From contig CAWEAT010000051.1 of the NCBI GenBank assembly GCA_963806935.1, positions 62,001 through 126,000 on the forward strand: a stretch of DNA of 64,000 bases, read 5' to 3'. The notes beneath the pieces were generated by a model that searched no databases, had not been told where the DNA came from, and saw nothing but the letters and a program-made list of their open reading frames with translations. How positions within the stretch are numbered: the stretch's first letter is position 1; each line of letters starts with the position of its first letter. Position numbers and translations under genes: made by a program. The stretch comes from Roseiarcus sp963806935. Its GTDB lineage: Bacteria; Pseudomonadota; Alphaproteobacteria; Rhizobiales; Beijerinckiaceae. Shown one piece after another: positions 56,167 through 64,000 of the stretch.

Positions 56167-57408
56167 ATGCCGCCGCCGCGCCAATCCCGATCCTGTGTCA
56201 TCGTCGTCGAAAATCTGCCGGTCCCGTTCGACCGGCGGGTCTGGCAGGAGGCGCAGGCCCTCGCCCGGGCCGGGTGGCTGGTCTCGGTAATCTGTCCGGC
56301 CAACGCGGCCTATCCGAAGCGGTTCGAGGTCATCGACGACATTGCGATCTACCGCCACGCGCTGCCGCCCGAGGGACGCGGGGCGCTCGCCTACTTCCGC
56401 GAATATTCGGCGGCGCTTTTCCATGAATTCCGGCTCTTGATCAAGGTTCACCGGGAGCGCGGCTTTTCGATCATCCAGGCCTGCAATCCGCCCGATCTCA
56501 TCTTCCTGGCCGCCGCGCCGTTCAAGCTCATGGGCAAGAGGTTCATCTACGACCAGCACGACGTCGGGCCCGAACTGTTCGTCGTCAAATATGGCCACAA
56601 GGGCTTTCTCTATCGCGCGCTGATGTTTTTCGAGCGGATGAGCTACGCGATGGCGGATTTCGTCATCACCGCCAATGCGACGTTCAAGGACCTGGCTGTG
56701 AGCCGCGGCGGCAAGGCGCCCTCGCTCGTCGAGGTGGTCTATGGCGTGCCCGACCGCAAGCGCATCCACCGCGTCGAGCCCGAGCCCGGACTGCACGGCG
56801 GGCGCAAGTTCGTGCTCGGCTATCTCGGCATCATCAACGAGCAGGATGGCGTCGATCATTTCGTGCGCGCCGTCGCCGATCTGGTCACGGCCAAGGGATT
56901 TCGCGATTTTTCCGCCGTCGTCGTCGGCTCCGGCCCGGCGCTCGAATCGGTGCGGGCGCTTGCGAGCTCGCTCGGCGTCGAGGACTTCATACGCTTCACC
57001 GGCTATCTCAGCGGCGAGCGGCTGCTCGCCCATATCAGCGCCTTCGACATCGGCGTGATCCCCGATCCGTTCAACGAAGCCAACGACGTGATGAGCATGA
57101 ACAAGGTGTTCGAATATTGCGCGCTGGGGATTCCGACCGCCTGCTATCCCCTTCGGGAGACCAAGCGGCTCCTGGGCGAAGCCGGGGTCTACGCGCCGAC
57201 GCTCGATCCGCCGGGGCTCGCCTCCGCCTGCCTCAGCCTGATGGCGGACGAGGGCCTTCGCCGGCGCTCGGCGGCGGCAGGGGCCAAGCTTTCGGCCGAG
57301 ACTTTCGTGTGGGAGAACGAAGCGCGGAAGTATGTCGACGTGTACGAGCGGGTGGCCGCGTCGCTGTCCGCAGGCGCCGTCGAGCCGGCGGCCCCGAGCG
57401 GCGGCTGA
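56167..57408 (+). CDS. Glycosyltransferase family 4 (GT-B fold)
   Basis: A 413-residue glycosyltransferase. N-terminal acceptor domain VIVVENLPVPFDRRVWQEAQ, then FIYDQHDVGPELFVVKYG, a middle linker, and the nucleotide-sugar domain with GYLGIINEQDGVDHFVRAV, GSGPALESVR and EYCALGIPTACY, a GT4 pattern similar to EPS/capsule transferases (WcaL/EpsD-like group). Follows ugd by 98 bases; together they suggest polysaccharide building. Donor and acceptor cannot be inferred. The frame is intact. Confidence 0.85.
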   Translation: MPPPRQSRSCVIVVENLPVPFDRRVWQEAQALARAGWLVSVICPANAAYPKRFEVIDDIAIYRHALPPEGRGALAYFREYSAALFHEFRLLIKVHRERGFSIIQACNPPDLIFLAAAPFKLMGKRFIYDQHDVGPELFVVKYGHKGFLYRALMFFERMSYAMADFVITANATFKDLAVSRGGKAPSLVEVVYGVPDRKRIHRVEPEPGLHGGRKFVLGYLGIINEQDGVDHFVRAVADLVTAKGFRDFSAVVVGSGPALESVRALASSLGVEDFIRFTGYLSGERLLAHISAFDIGVIPDPFNEANDVMSMNKVFEYCALGIPTACYPLRETKRLLGEAGVYAPTLDPPGLASACLSLMADEGLRRRSAAAGAKLSAETFVWENEARKYVDVYERVAASLSAGAVEPAAPSGG

Positions 57409-57569
57409 GCCGGACCTCGGGGGCAGGGGAGGCAGGCGGCCAGAGGCCAGAATTCCCCACGCCAGCGCCGCTGTACGTTTTATGCGCGCACGGGACTTTT
57501 CAGAGACTTAGGCGCCTTTTTCTGCAACTGGATTCAGCTATATAACATTGTAATTCAGTGTATATTCTT

Positions 57570-58491
57570 TTACGGCTTGGCCGGGGCGGGCGGGCCGAGG
57601 GGCGGGAGGCTCTTGAGATAGACGGCGATCGCCTGGCGGTCGGATTCCGGCAGTTCGGCGAGGTTGCGCACGACCGCCGTCATGCCCGCGCCGAGGACGT
57701 CGCCCGAAGGGGTGAAGCCGCTGGTCAGCGCCTCGACGATGTCAGCGGCCGTCCAGTTCAGGAAGTCGCCGCCCCGCAAGTTCGCCGCCTTGCCGTGACC
57801 GTCGGGCAAAGGCGCGCCAGCGAGCGCCCGGCTCGCGTCCGTCTCGCCCAAAAGGCCGCGCGGGGTGTGACATTCGCCGCAATGGCCAGGGCCCTCGACC
57901 AGGTAGCGGCCACGATTCCATTGTTCGCTTTGCGACGGGTCGGGGTGAAGGCCGGCGTTGTCGAAATAGAGGAGCTTCCACAGACCTGCCGCGCGGCGAA
58001 TGGAAAAGGGAAACGCGAGATCGTTCGGCGGCCGCCTTTCCCGCAACCGCCGGCAAAGTGCGCAGGAACGCGATGAGATCGGCCACGTCCTTCGGCGTCA
58101 TCCGCTGATAGGACGGGTAAGGGAATGACGGGTAGAGGTTCTTCCCGTCGCGGGAAACGCCCGCGAGCAGCGCATTGGCGACATCGACCGCACGCCAGCC
58201 GCCGATCCCATCGGCCGGATCGCTCGAAATGTTAGGCGGGTAGAACGAACCGAACGGCGTCTTGAGTTCAAGTCCGCCGCCGAGTCGCAAAGGGTCGTCC
58301 TGGCCGGGCGACTTATGGCAGGATTCGCAGCCCCCGGCGAAGAACACCAGCCGCCCCGCAACAGGATCGCCGGGCAGGCCGAGCGCCTGCCACTCGGCCT
58401 CGCTGTAGCGAGGCTTCGGCGCGGACATGACCCACGCCAGCGCGGCGCCGGCGGCGACCAGCAGGGCGAGGACGAAAACGATCCGCTTCAT
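57570..58491 (-). CDS. Membrane-anchored di-heme cytochrome c, frameshifted
   Basis: Start MKRIVFVLALLVAAGAALAW gives a signal or anchor helix. Two heme c sites are seen: GGCESCHKSPG in the first half, and HCGECHTPRGLLG in the second. The frame is lost near 58028 and continues NDLAFPFSIRRAAGLWKLLY; corrected length is about 306 residues. Each heme domain has an axial Met candidate further on. The layout resembles the cytochrome c subunits that accept electrons from periplasmic dehydrogenases (AdhB/fructose dehydrogenase style but with two hemes). It lies 23 bases downstream of a cytochrome c' gene, so the two may be co-transcribed. Confidence 0.8.
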
Positions 58492-58514
58492 TCGAGCGCG
58501 GGCGCGCTCGAATT

Positions 58515-58952
58515 TCAGCCACCCTTGGCCTTGTAGAGTTCGTGACAGCCGCCGCAATTCTGGAAGACCGACGGCGCGAGCTTCTTGAAGCTCGCTTCAT
58601 CGACGATACCCGCCTGGGCGGCGGCGACATCCTTGACGAACTTGGCGAAGCGGGCGTCGAAGTCCGCCTTGTTCTGCCAGATCGCCGGCAGCGCGGCCGT
58701 TCCGCCGCCAGTCTTGCTGTTGTCGGGAAACAGCGCCGCCGACTTCGACGCGCCCTCATAGAGTGTTTTCAACGATTCCTGCACCGTCGCCAGATCGAAC
58801 GGAGTGGTCCCTTTCGACATCTCGAACATCTTCTTCGCCGCCATGCCGTCGTTCTTCATCAGAGCGCGCCGCTCGGCGATCGGATCGGTGTCGGCCCAAA
58901 CCGCGCCGATGCCGCAGGCCAAAGCTATTACCACAGTCGCCAAGCGTTTCAT
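58515..58952 (-). CDS. Cytochrome c'
   Basis: A 145-residue periplasmic protein with signal peptide MKRLATVVIALACGIGAVWA. A four-helix pattern is followed by the heme site NCGGCHELYKAKGG almost at the C-terminus, the arrangement unique to cytochrome c'. Such proteins have pentacoordinate heme and bind nitric oxide, protecting cells against it. It precedes the di-heme cytochrome c gene. Confidence 0.88.
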   Translation of the reverse strand: MKRLATVVIALACGIGAVWADTDPIAERRALMKNDGMAAKKMFEMSKGTTPFDLATVQESLKTLYEGASKSAALFPDNSKTGGGTAALPAIWQNKADFDARFAKFVKDVAAAQAGIVDEASFKKLAPSVFQNCGGCHELYKAKGG

Positions 58953-59278
58953 GACCCTCTCCCAGCAGTAGTTCGGCGTTGAACACCCGTCGCAGCGTAT
59001 CTATTCGTTGTAGCCCGGCAATGATCGCCCGACAACGCCGCCCGCGAATGAACGGGGCGAGGGGCAAGCGGTCATCCCATGCGCGGTTTGCACTGTAGAC
59101 TTGCGAGGCGTGGGAAAGTATGCTCTTTCCCAACACCTATACAATACGTGATTTGTTCGGCCTGTCATGTCTGGCCGGTATGGTCTTTGCAAGGCCTTCG
59201 GCTTGGCGCCTCCGCGAGGGGCTTGGCCGCGGGGCTTCCGTCAAATAACCGCCACGACCTGCTGCTGTAGGATCGGAT
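58953..59278. other. Divergent intergenic region
   Basis: About 326 bases between the cytochrome c' and the SGNH-like genes. The short frames inside it show no conserved features. It is expected to contain two divergent promoters. Confidence 0.4.
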
Positions 59279-60289
59279 ATGGAGAGCAATGCTTTGGACC
59301 TCTCGCTGGCGCCGCAAACTTTGGCCAAGCCGCGCGGGGGCGTGCTCGCAAACCATCTGACCCTTTACATCTGCATTGTTCTGGCGGCCGCTCTCGCTTC
59401 TTACGCCGCCTGGGCGAGGACCCGGAGCATCTTTGGCTGCCAGGCGGGCGGATACAGCGCCGATCGGTATATCTCTTACTGCGCTGCAGCGAATTACGGC
59501 GACTACGAGCACGGAGCGTTCTGGTTCGGCCTGGAGCCCGCGCTCGATTTTGCCAGCAAGGCGGACGTGCTGTTCCTGGGCAATAGCCGCATGCAAAAGG
59601 CGTTCTCGACACCTGCGTCGGCCGATTGGTTTAGCGCCGCTTCCGCGCGGTATTACCTTATGGGTTTCAGCTATGGCGAGCACGCGCCCTTCGCCGAGAT
59701 GCTTCTGGGCAAAATGCACCCGCAAGCCTCGGTCTATGTGATCGACATCGATGATTTTTTTGATCCGACCCTGACGCCTCCGGCCAAGACTGTCCTGTTT
59801 GATCCGAAAGCGCGCAGTCGTTACGAGGGGAAGCAGTTCTGGCAAGGAGTCCAACGGCGGGTTTGCCAGACCGTTCCCAAGCTTTGCGGCTCCAAGGGCG
59901 TTACTTTCCGCTCGCGCGAAACCGGGGCCTATGACATGGAAGGCGCGCCGCAAATCATTCTTCCGGTTTCGTTTGATGACGCCGTCAGCCGCGACGTGGT
60001 TGACCGTGACACCGCTACGGCAATAGATTTTCTGAAACGGTTTACCCAAGGGAAATGTGTCATTCTGACCTTGGTTCCCCACGATGGAACCAAGATTGGC
60101 GACGCCAACGCCATCGCCGCGGCGCTTGGCATGAAGCTGGTGACGCCCGACGTACCCGAGGGGCTGCAGATGAGCGACGGCCACCACCTCGACGACCCGA
60201 GCGCGGAGCGTTTTTCGCAAGCCTTCTTCCAGGCGGCGGGACCCGAGATTCGGTCCTGTATCGAAAAACATGGCGCGGGGGCTTCGTGA
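59279..60289 (+). CDS. Membrane-anchored SGNH/GDSL-like protein
   Basis: A 336-residue protein with one N-terminal membrane helix (HLTLYICIVLAAALASYAAW, residues about 26-45) and a periplasmic SGNH-fold domain: block I LFLGNSRMQKAF with the nucleophile Ser in GNS, and block V SDGHHLDDPSAERFSQAFF with the Asp/His pair. Such proteins add or remove acyl groups on cell-surface sugars (DltD/AlgX-like group). It begins a set with FkbH, ACP and MaoC-SDR genes, which suggests it transfers the acyl unit those make. Start at 59279 has GATCGGATATGGAGAG context and is not strong. Confidence 0.68.
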   Translation: MESNALDLSLAPQTLAKPRGGVLANHLTLYICIVLAAALASYAAWARTRSIFGCQAGGYSADRYISYCAAANYGDYEHGAFWFGLEPALDFASKADVLFLGNSRMQKAFSTPASADWFSAASARYYLMGFSYGEHAPFAEMLLGKMHPQASVYVIDIDDFFDPTLTPPAKTVLFDPKARSRYEGKQFWQGVQRRVCQTVPKLCGSKGVTFRSRETGAYDMEGAPQIILPVSFDDAVSRDVVDRDTATAIDFLKRFTQGKCVILTLVPHDGTKIGDANAIAAALGMKLVTPDVPEGLQMSDGHHLDDPSAERFSQAFFQAAGPEIRSCIEKHGAGAS

Positions 60290-60332
60290 ACCGGGCCGCG
60301 ATCCAACCATCGCTGAACGGGCGGTCCCCCCG

Positions 60333-62348
60333 ATGCAATCCGCTTCCCCAGCTGGCCCGATGATGAACTGGCTGCCGATCGCGGGCGATTTCCGCGAGGA
60401 TCTGCGCGCCGCGCTGGCCAGGTCCACGCCGGAGGATCGGCTCGATGGTCTGGCCTCGCTCGCCGGACATCGGCTGGGATTTGTGGAGACGATCCAGCTC
60501 GATCGCGCCCTGGCCCGCCTCGGGATCAAGGAAGCCGCCGGCTTTCAGCCGGTCCGGCTCGCCATCCTCGCTTCGTCGACCGTCGATCACCTGGCCCCCG
60601 CGATCCGGGTCGCCGGATTGCGGCGAAGATTGCTGATCGAGGTCCATGGCGGAACCTATGGCCAGTACCGCCAGGATCTGCTCGATCCAGCGTCGGCCTT
60701 GCATCGGTTTCAGCCGCAAGCGGCGCTGTTCTCGCTCACCGCGCGGGATGCGATCTCCGGCGTCGCCCTCGCCGCGACCGCGGCCGAGGTCGATGGCGCG
60801 ATCGGGCGATTCGTCGCCGAGCTCGGGTCGCTGTGGCGACGTGCGCGCGAGATCGGCGGCGCGGCGGTTATTCAGCAGACCTTCCTCGACGTGAGCGAGC
60901 CGCTGTTCGGCGGCTACGACCGCATGGTTCCGGGCGCGCCCGGAACCATGGTCGCCCGGCTCAACGACAAACTATGCGAGGCGGCGGCGCGCGAAGGCGT
61001 TCTTATTCTGGACATTGCCCGCGCGAGCCAGAGGGACGGGATCGACGCCTGGTTCGACACCGCGCGCTGGCTTCAGGGCAAGCTCGAAATCGCGCCGCAG
61101 GCCGCGCCCCTTTACGGCGATCTCGCCGCCCGCATTCTCGCGGCCCAGCGGGGCCTGTCGAAGAAATGTCTGGTGCTCGATCTCGACAACACCTTGTGGG
61201 GCGGGGTGATCGGCGACGACGGGCTCGACGGCATCGTTCTGGGCGAGGGCAGCGCCGCCGGCGAAGCGCATCTTGCCTTGCAGCATTACGCCAAGCAGCT
61301 CAAGGAACGGGGCGTCGTCCTGGCCGTGTGCTCCAAGAACGACGTCAAGATCGCGGAGGCCGCGTTCCGCGATCATCCGGAGATGGCGCTGCGCCGCTCC
61401 GATTTCGCCGCCTTTGAGGCCAATTGGGACGACAAGGCGCAAAACCTCAAGGCGATCGCGGCGAAGCTCAACATCGGCGTCGACAGCCTGGTGTTCGTCG
61501 ACGACAATCCGATCGAGCGGGCGCGGGTGCGCCAGAGCCTGCCGACGGTCGCGGTGCCGGAAATGCCGGAAGATCCGGCGCATTATGTTCGCTGCCTCGC
61601 GGACGCCGGCTATTTCGAGGCGGTCGCCTTCACCGCCGAGGATCGCGGCCGCGCCGAGGCCTATGCCGCCAACGCCGAACGCGAGGCGCTGCTCGGATCG
61701 GCGGAAAGCATGGACGAGTTCCTTCGCGGGCTCGCGATGACGGTTGTCCATGGCCCGTTCACCGCCGTCGATCACGCCCGCGTGGTTCAGCTCATCAACA
61801 AGACCAATCAATTCAACACCACGACGCGTCGCTACTCCGGCGACGAGATCGCGCGCATCATGGAAGAGCCCGACGCGGTCACTCTGCAATTCCGGCTCCT
61901 TGACCGGCTCGGCGACAACGGGCTCGTCAGCACGATGATCCTGCGCCCGACCCCTGACGACGACGAGACGCTCGAGGTCGAGAACTGGGTGATGAGCTGC
62001 AGGGTGTTCGGCCGCGAGCTCGAATTCGAGGCGATGAATATCGCGGTCGAGGCGGCGAGGGAGCGCGGCGCGCGGGCCCTGGTCGCAAATTACCTTCCGA
62101 CGCCCAAGAACGACGTGATCAGCAAGCTCTATTCGAGCCTCGGCTTCACCGAGATCGATGCTCCGACGTCGGCCAAGGGCGCGACGCGTTGGGTCCTCGA
62201 TCTTGCCGACTACGTCGCCCGCAAGACCCACATCGTTGTGCGAGAGCAGCAGAATGACCGATCAAGAGATACTGGCCAAATTCACCCGCATTCTTCGCGA
62301 CCTGCTGCTCGACAACTCGATCGAGTTGACGATGGAAACCCGGCGTGA
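60333..62348 (+). CDS. fkbH: FkbH-like HAD phosphatase / acyl transfer protein
   Basis: About 670 residues. Residues 1-270 are an SGNH-like N-terminal domain; the HAD core starts at KKCLVLDLDNTLWGGVIGDD (about residue 281) with VCSKND and FVDDNPIERARV; the C-terminal third has a GNAT-like part (ENWVMSCRVFGRELEFEAMN). FkbH proteins take 1,3-bisphosphoglycerate, remove a phosphate and load a glyceryl unit on an acyl carrier protein. The next gene is an ACP starting at 62254, inside this frame; the last 30 residues (from about THIVVREQQNDRS) are probably read-through after a small error. Start could be 60333 or 60360. Confidence 0.83.
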   Translation: MQSASPAGPMMNWLPIAGDFREDLRAALARSTPEDRLDGLASLAGHRLGFVETIQLDRALARLGIKEAAGFQPVRLAILASSTVDHLAPAIRVAGLRRRLLIEVHGGTYGQYRQDLLDPASALHRFQPQAALFSLTARDAISGVALAATAAEVDGAIGRFVAELGSLWRRAREIGGAAVIQQTFLDVSEPLFGGYDRMVPGAPGTMVARLNDKLCEAAAREGVLILDIARASQRDGIDAWFDTARWLQGKLEIAPQAAPLYGDLAARILAAQRGLSKKCLVLDLDNTLWGGVIGDDGLDGIVLGEGSAAGEAHLALQHYAKQLKERGVVLAVCSKNDVKIAEAAFRDHPEMALRRSDFAAFEANWDDKAQNLKAIAAKLNIGVDSLVFVDDNPIERARVRQSLPTVAVPEMPEDPAHYVRCLADAGYFEAVAFTAEDRGRAEAYAANAEREALLGSAESMDEFLRGLAMTVVHGPFTAVDHARVVQLINKTNQFNTTTRRYSGDEIARIMEEPDAVTLQFRLLDRLGDNGLVSTMILRPTPDDDETLEVENWVMSCRVFGRELEFEAMNIAVEAARERGARALVANYLPTPKNDVISKLYSSLGFTEIDAPTSAKGATRWVLDLADYVARKTHIVVREQQNDRSRDTGQIHPHSSRPAARQLDRVDDGNPA

Positions 62349-62496
62349 GGACGTCCCGGACTGGGACTCGTTCAACTACGTCAATTTCATCGTGGCGGTC
62401 GAAATGGAGTTCGGAGTGAAGTTCAAAGTCGCCGACATCGAGTCGTTCCCCAACGTTGGCGCGATCGTCGAAGAAACGAAGAAGATCCTGGCTTGA
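62254..62496 (+). CDS. Acyl carrier protein
   Basis: An 80-residue ACP. MTDQEILAKFTRILRDLLLD begins the first helix and the phosphopantetheine serine is in PDWDSFNYVNFIVAVE, followed by the acidic recognition helix and FPNVGAIVEETKKILA. The DSF-N variant of the usual DSL motif is typical of stand-alone ACPs that pair with FkbH. It would carry the glyceryl or related unit. Its start overlaps the end of the fkbH frame. Confidence 0.88.
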   Translation: MTDQEILAKFTRILRDLLLDNSIELTMETRREDVPDWDSFNYVNFIVAVEMEFGVKFKVADIESFPNVGAIVEETKKILA

Positions 62497-62565
62497 GCCG
62501 AACGAGCATAGCCCCTGAGCCTGGGATGCTCCGCACGCAAGCGGGCAATCCGTGACGAACAGCTC

Positions 62566-64000
62566 ATGCTAGCGGAAAGAACGTTCACCGAGGCCGATCA
62601 GGCGCGGTTCGCGACAGTGTCGGGCGACCGCAACCCGATGCACCTCGACCCGGTCCTCGCCCGCCGCACGCAAGCCGGCGTTCCCGTCGTGCATGGCGTG
62701 CATCTGTTGCTGTGGGGACTTGACGCGCTGGCCCAGGCCGAGCCCGCGCTGCCGCCGGTGCGTCGCCTCAAGGCCCAATTCAAGCATTTCGCGGCGGTCG
62801 ATCAGAGCGTCGCCGCGACGGCGACACGGACAGATGCGGGTTCAATCGTCCGTTTCGTCTCAGCGGGAATGACGATCGCTCAACTCGTGGTCGAGTTCGG
62901 CGGGCCTCTCCAGACGGCGCCAGCCCTTTCAGGCAAGCCTGTTTCCGCTCCCGCCGAGGCGCGCGATCTGCCGTTTGAGGCAATGGGCGGAATGTCCGGA
63001 AGGCTTGCCTTTGCAAGTCCCGCCGATGCGATCGCCGCGATGTTCCCGTCGGTCTCGAGCTGGATGGGCGCGCGTCGCGTCGCCGCGCTCGCCGCCACCA
63101 CGCTGCTCGTCGGCATGGTGTGCCCGGGCCTGCATTCCATCTATGCCGGTTTGACGTTGGAGGCGTGCGACGAGCCGGTCCCGGAGGACAGCCTGAGCTT
63201 CGAAGTCACGGCGACCGATCCGCGCATCCGGTCGGTCGGCATGGCGGTTGCGGGCGGAGGCCTCGTCGGCATCGTCCAGAGCTACGCCAGGCTGCCGCCG
63301 ACGCTCCAGGAATCGTTGCAGGACCTCGCCCGGTCGGTCGAGCCCGGGGAGTTCGCCGGGGCGACGGCTTTGATCATCGGCGGGTCGCGAGGCTTGGGCG
63401 AGGTGACCGCCAAGCTGCTGGCCGCAGGCGGCGCTAACCTGGTGATCAGCTATCGGGTTGGCGCGGCCGAGGCCGAAGCGGTGGCGCGAGAGATCCGGTC
63501 CGCTGGCGGCGTGTGCGAGACGCTCGCCTATGATGCGAGCCTTCCGGCTGGGCCGCAGCTGGCCGGGCTCGCCGCCGCTCCCACGCACGCCTATTACTTC
63601 GCCACCCCTAAGATTTTCGGCGCACAGGCGGCTTTGTTCGCTCGCGCGCGGCTCGACGAGTTTCTGAGACGTCTATGTCGAGGGATTTTTCAATCTGGCG
63701 GAGGCGCTGAGGTCGCGGCGCGCGGACGTTTCCCTCTTCTATCCCTCATCTGTAGCCGTAACCGTATCCGAGCGGCCGCGAGGCATGTTGGAATACGCCA
63801 TGGCCAAAGCAGCGGGCGAAACTCTTTGCGCCGAGATGAATGAGGCGTGGCGCCCGCTTCATGTCACGGTCGATCGTCTGCCGCGTCTGCGCAGCGATCA
63901 AACCGCGTCGGTCATTGCAGCGAGCCTGCCTTCCCCTGCCGGTCGCCTGCTGCCATTCGTGCGGGAGACGCAGTCGTGGCCGCGCGAGCCCGAAGCGCGG
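62566..64000 (+). CDS. MaoC-like dehydratase / SDR ketoreductase fusion, frameshifted and cut by the window edge
   Basis: Residues about 1-105 form a hot-dog MaoC-like domain (DRNPMHLDPVLARR, VVHGVHLLLWGLDALA). From about residue 260 an SDR domain begins with ATALIIGGSRGLGEVTAKLL (nucleotide-binding GxxxGxG) and SYRVGAAEAEAVARE. Near 63667 the frame shifts; the rest reads DVYVEGFFNLAEALRSRRAD, the SYK-type catalytic YAMAKAAGETL after FYPSSVAV, and WRPLHVTVDRLPRLRSDQTA, still open at base 64000. The two activities, dehydration and ketone reduction, fit building of a short acyl chain on the ACP encoded just before. The end is missing. Confidence 0.72.

Overview
The window is about 64 kb of high-GC DNA from an alphaproteobacterium, most likely of the order Hyphomicrobiales (Rhizobiales). 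The evidence is the gene content: CpdR next to an N-formylglutamate amidohydrolase and a HisN-type phosphatase, divergent from a suhB/alpha-r8-like small RNA; leuS overlapping lptE; argH divergent from a TlpA-like thioredoxin; thrB overlapping rnhA; DUF2852; a CIRCE element before groESL; and a CyaC-like cyclase. I cannot name the genus. I see no tRNA, rRNA, CRISPR array, prophage or replication origin.

Layout. 1-2.9 kb: a clipped membrane protein, a 12-cysteine secreted protein and a three-gene split cobalt-type nitrile hydratase / thiocyanate hydrolase set. 2.9-7.5 kb: a polyamine-type ABC importer (two permeases, a Tat-exported binding protein, an ATPase). 7.7-9.8 kb: groES-groEL with terminator and CIRCE. 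10.2-11.6 kb: two secreted low-complexity proteins with related signal peptides. 11.7-15.1 kb: a PheC-like periplasmic protein, cpdR, an N-formylglutamate amidohydrolase, a small RNA on the minus strand, and a hisN-like gene. 15.3-18.5 kb: leuS-lptE. 18.5-26 kb: a dipeptide-type ABC importer (two permeases, two ATPases, a DUF2852 protein, a binding protein) followed by an amidase and a lytic transglycosylase. 26.9-33 kb: a membrane glycosyltransferase-like protein, ackA with a truncated pta, and an Orn/Lys/Arg decarboxylase. 33-41.3 kb: an acetyltransferase, a toxin-antitoxin pair, an OsmC protein, a CyaC-like adenylate cyclase, a multi-PAS hybrid kinase and an exported penicillin-V-acylase-family enzyme. 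42-45.2 kb: a zinc/manganese ABC importer divergent from a Zur-like regulator. 45.3-48.9 kb: a small beta-rich protein, argH, a TlpA-like gene and a RAYT transposase surrounded by its repeats. 49-53 kb: a GGDEF-EAL protein, an unknown small gene and a FeeM/LuxI-type acyltransferase. 53-64 kb: rnhA-thrB, UDP-glucose dehydrogenase, a glycosyltransferase, two c-type cytochromes, and an acyl-modification set (SGNH-like protein, FkbH, acyl carrier protein, MaoC-SDR fusion) that leaves the window.

How the parts fit. The Pot-type importer and the decarboxylase could serve polyamine balance. The Dpp-type importer with the amidase and the lytic transglycosylase fits peptide or cell-wall recycling. Ugd, the GT4 enzyme and the SGNH/FkbH/ACP/MaoC-SDR genes look like an exopolysaccharide locus with an acyl decoration. 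A c-di-GMP enzyme, a cAMP cyclase, a large hybrid kinase and a FeeM-like acyltransferase form a signal-rich central section.

Quality warning. At least 17 genes or gene pieces are broken by single-base-type frameshifts while the remaining protein stays intact in a neighbouring frame, including lptE, argH and thrB. This pattern points to insertion/deletion errors in the assembly more than to gene decay, so the broken genes are annotated here as one CDS across the shift where both halves are clear.
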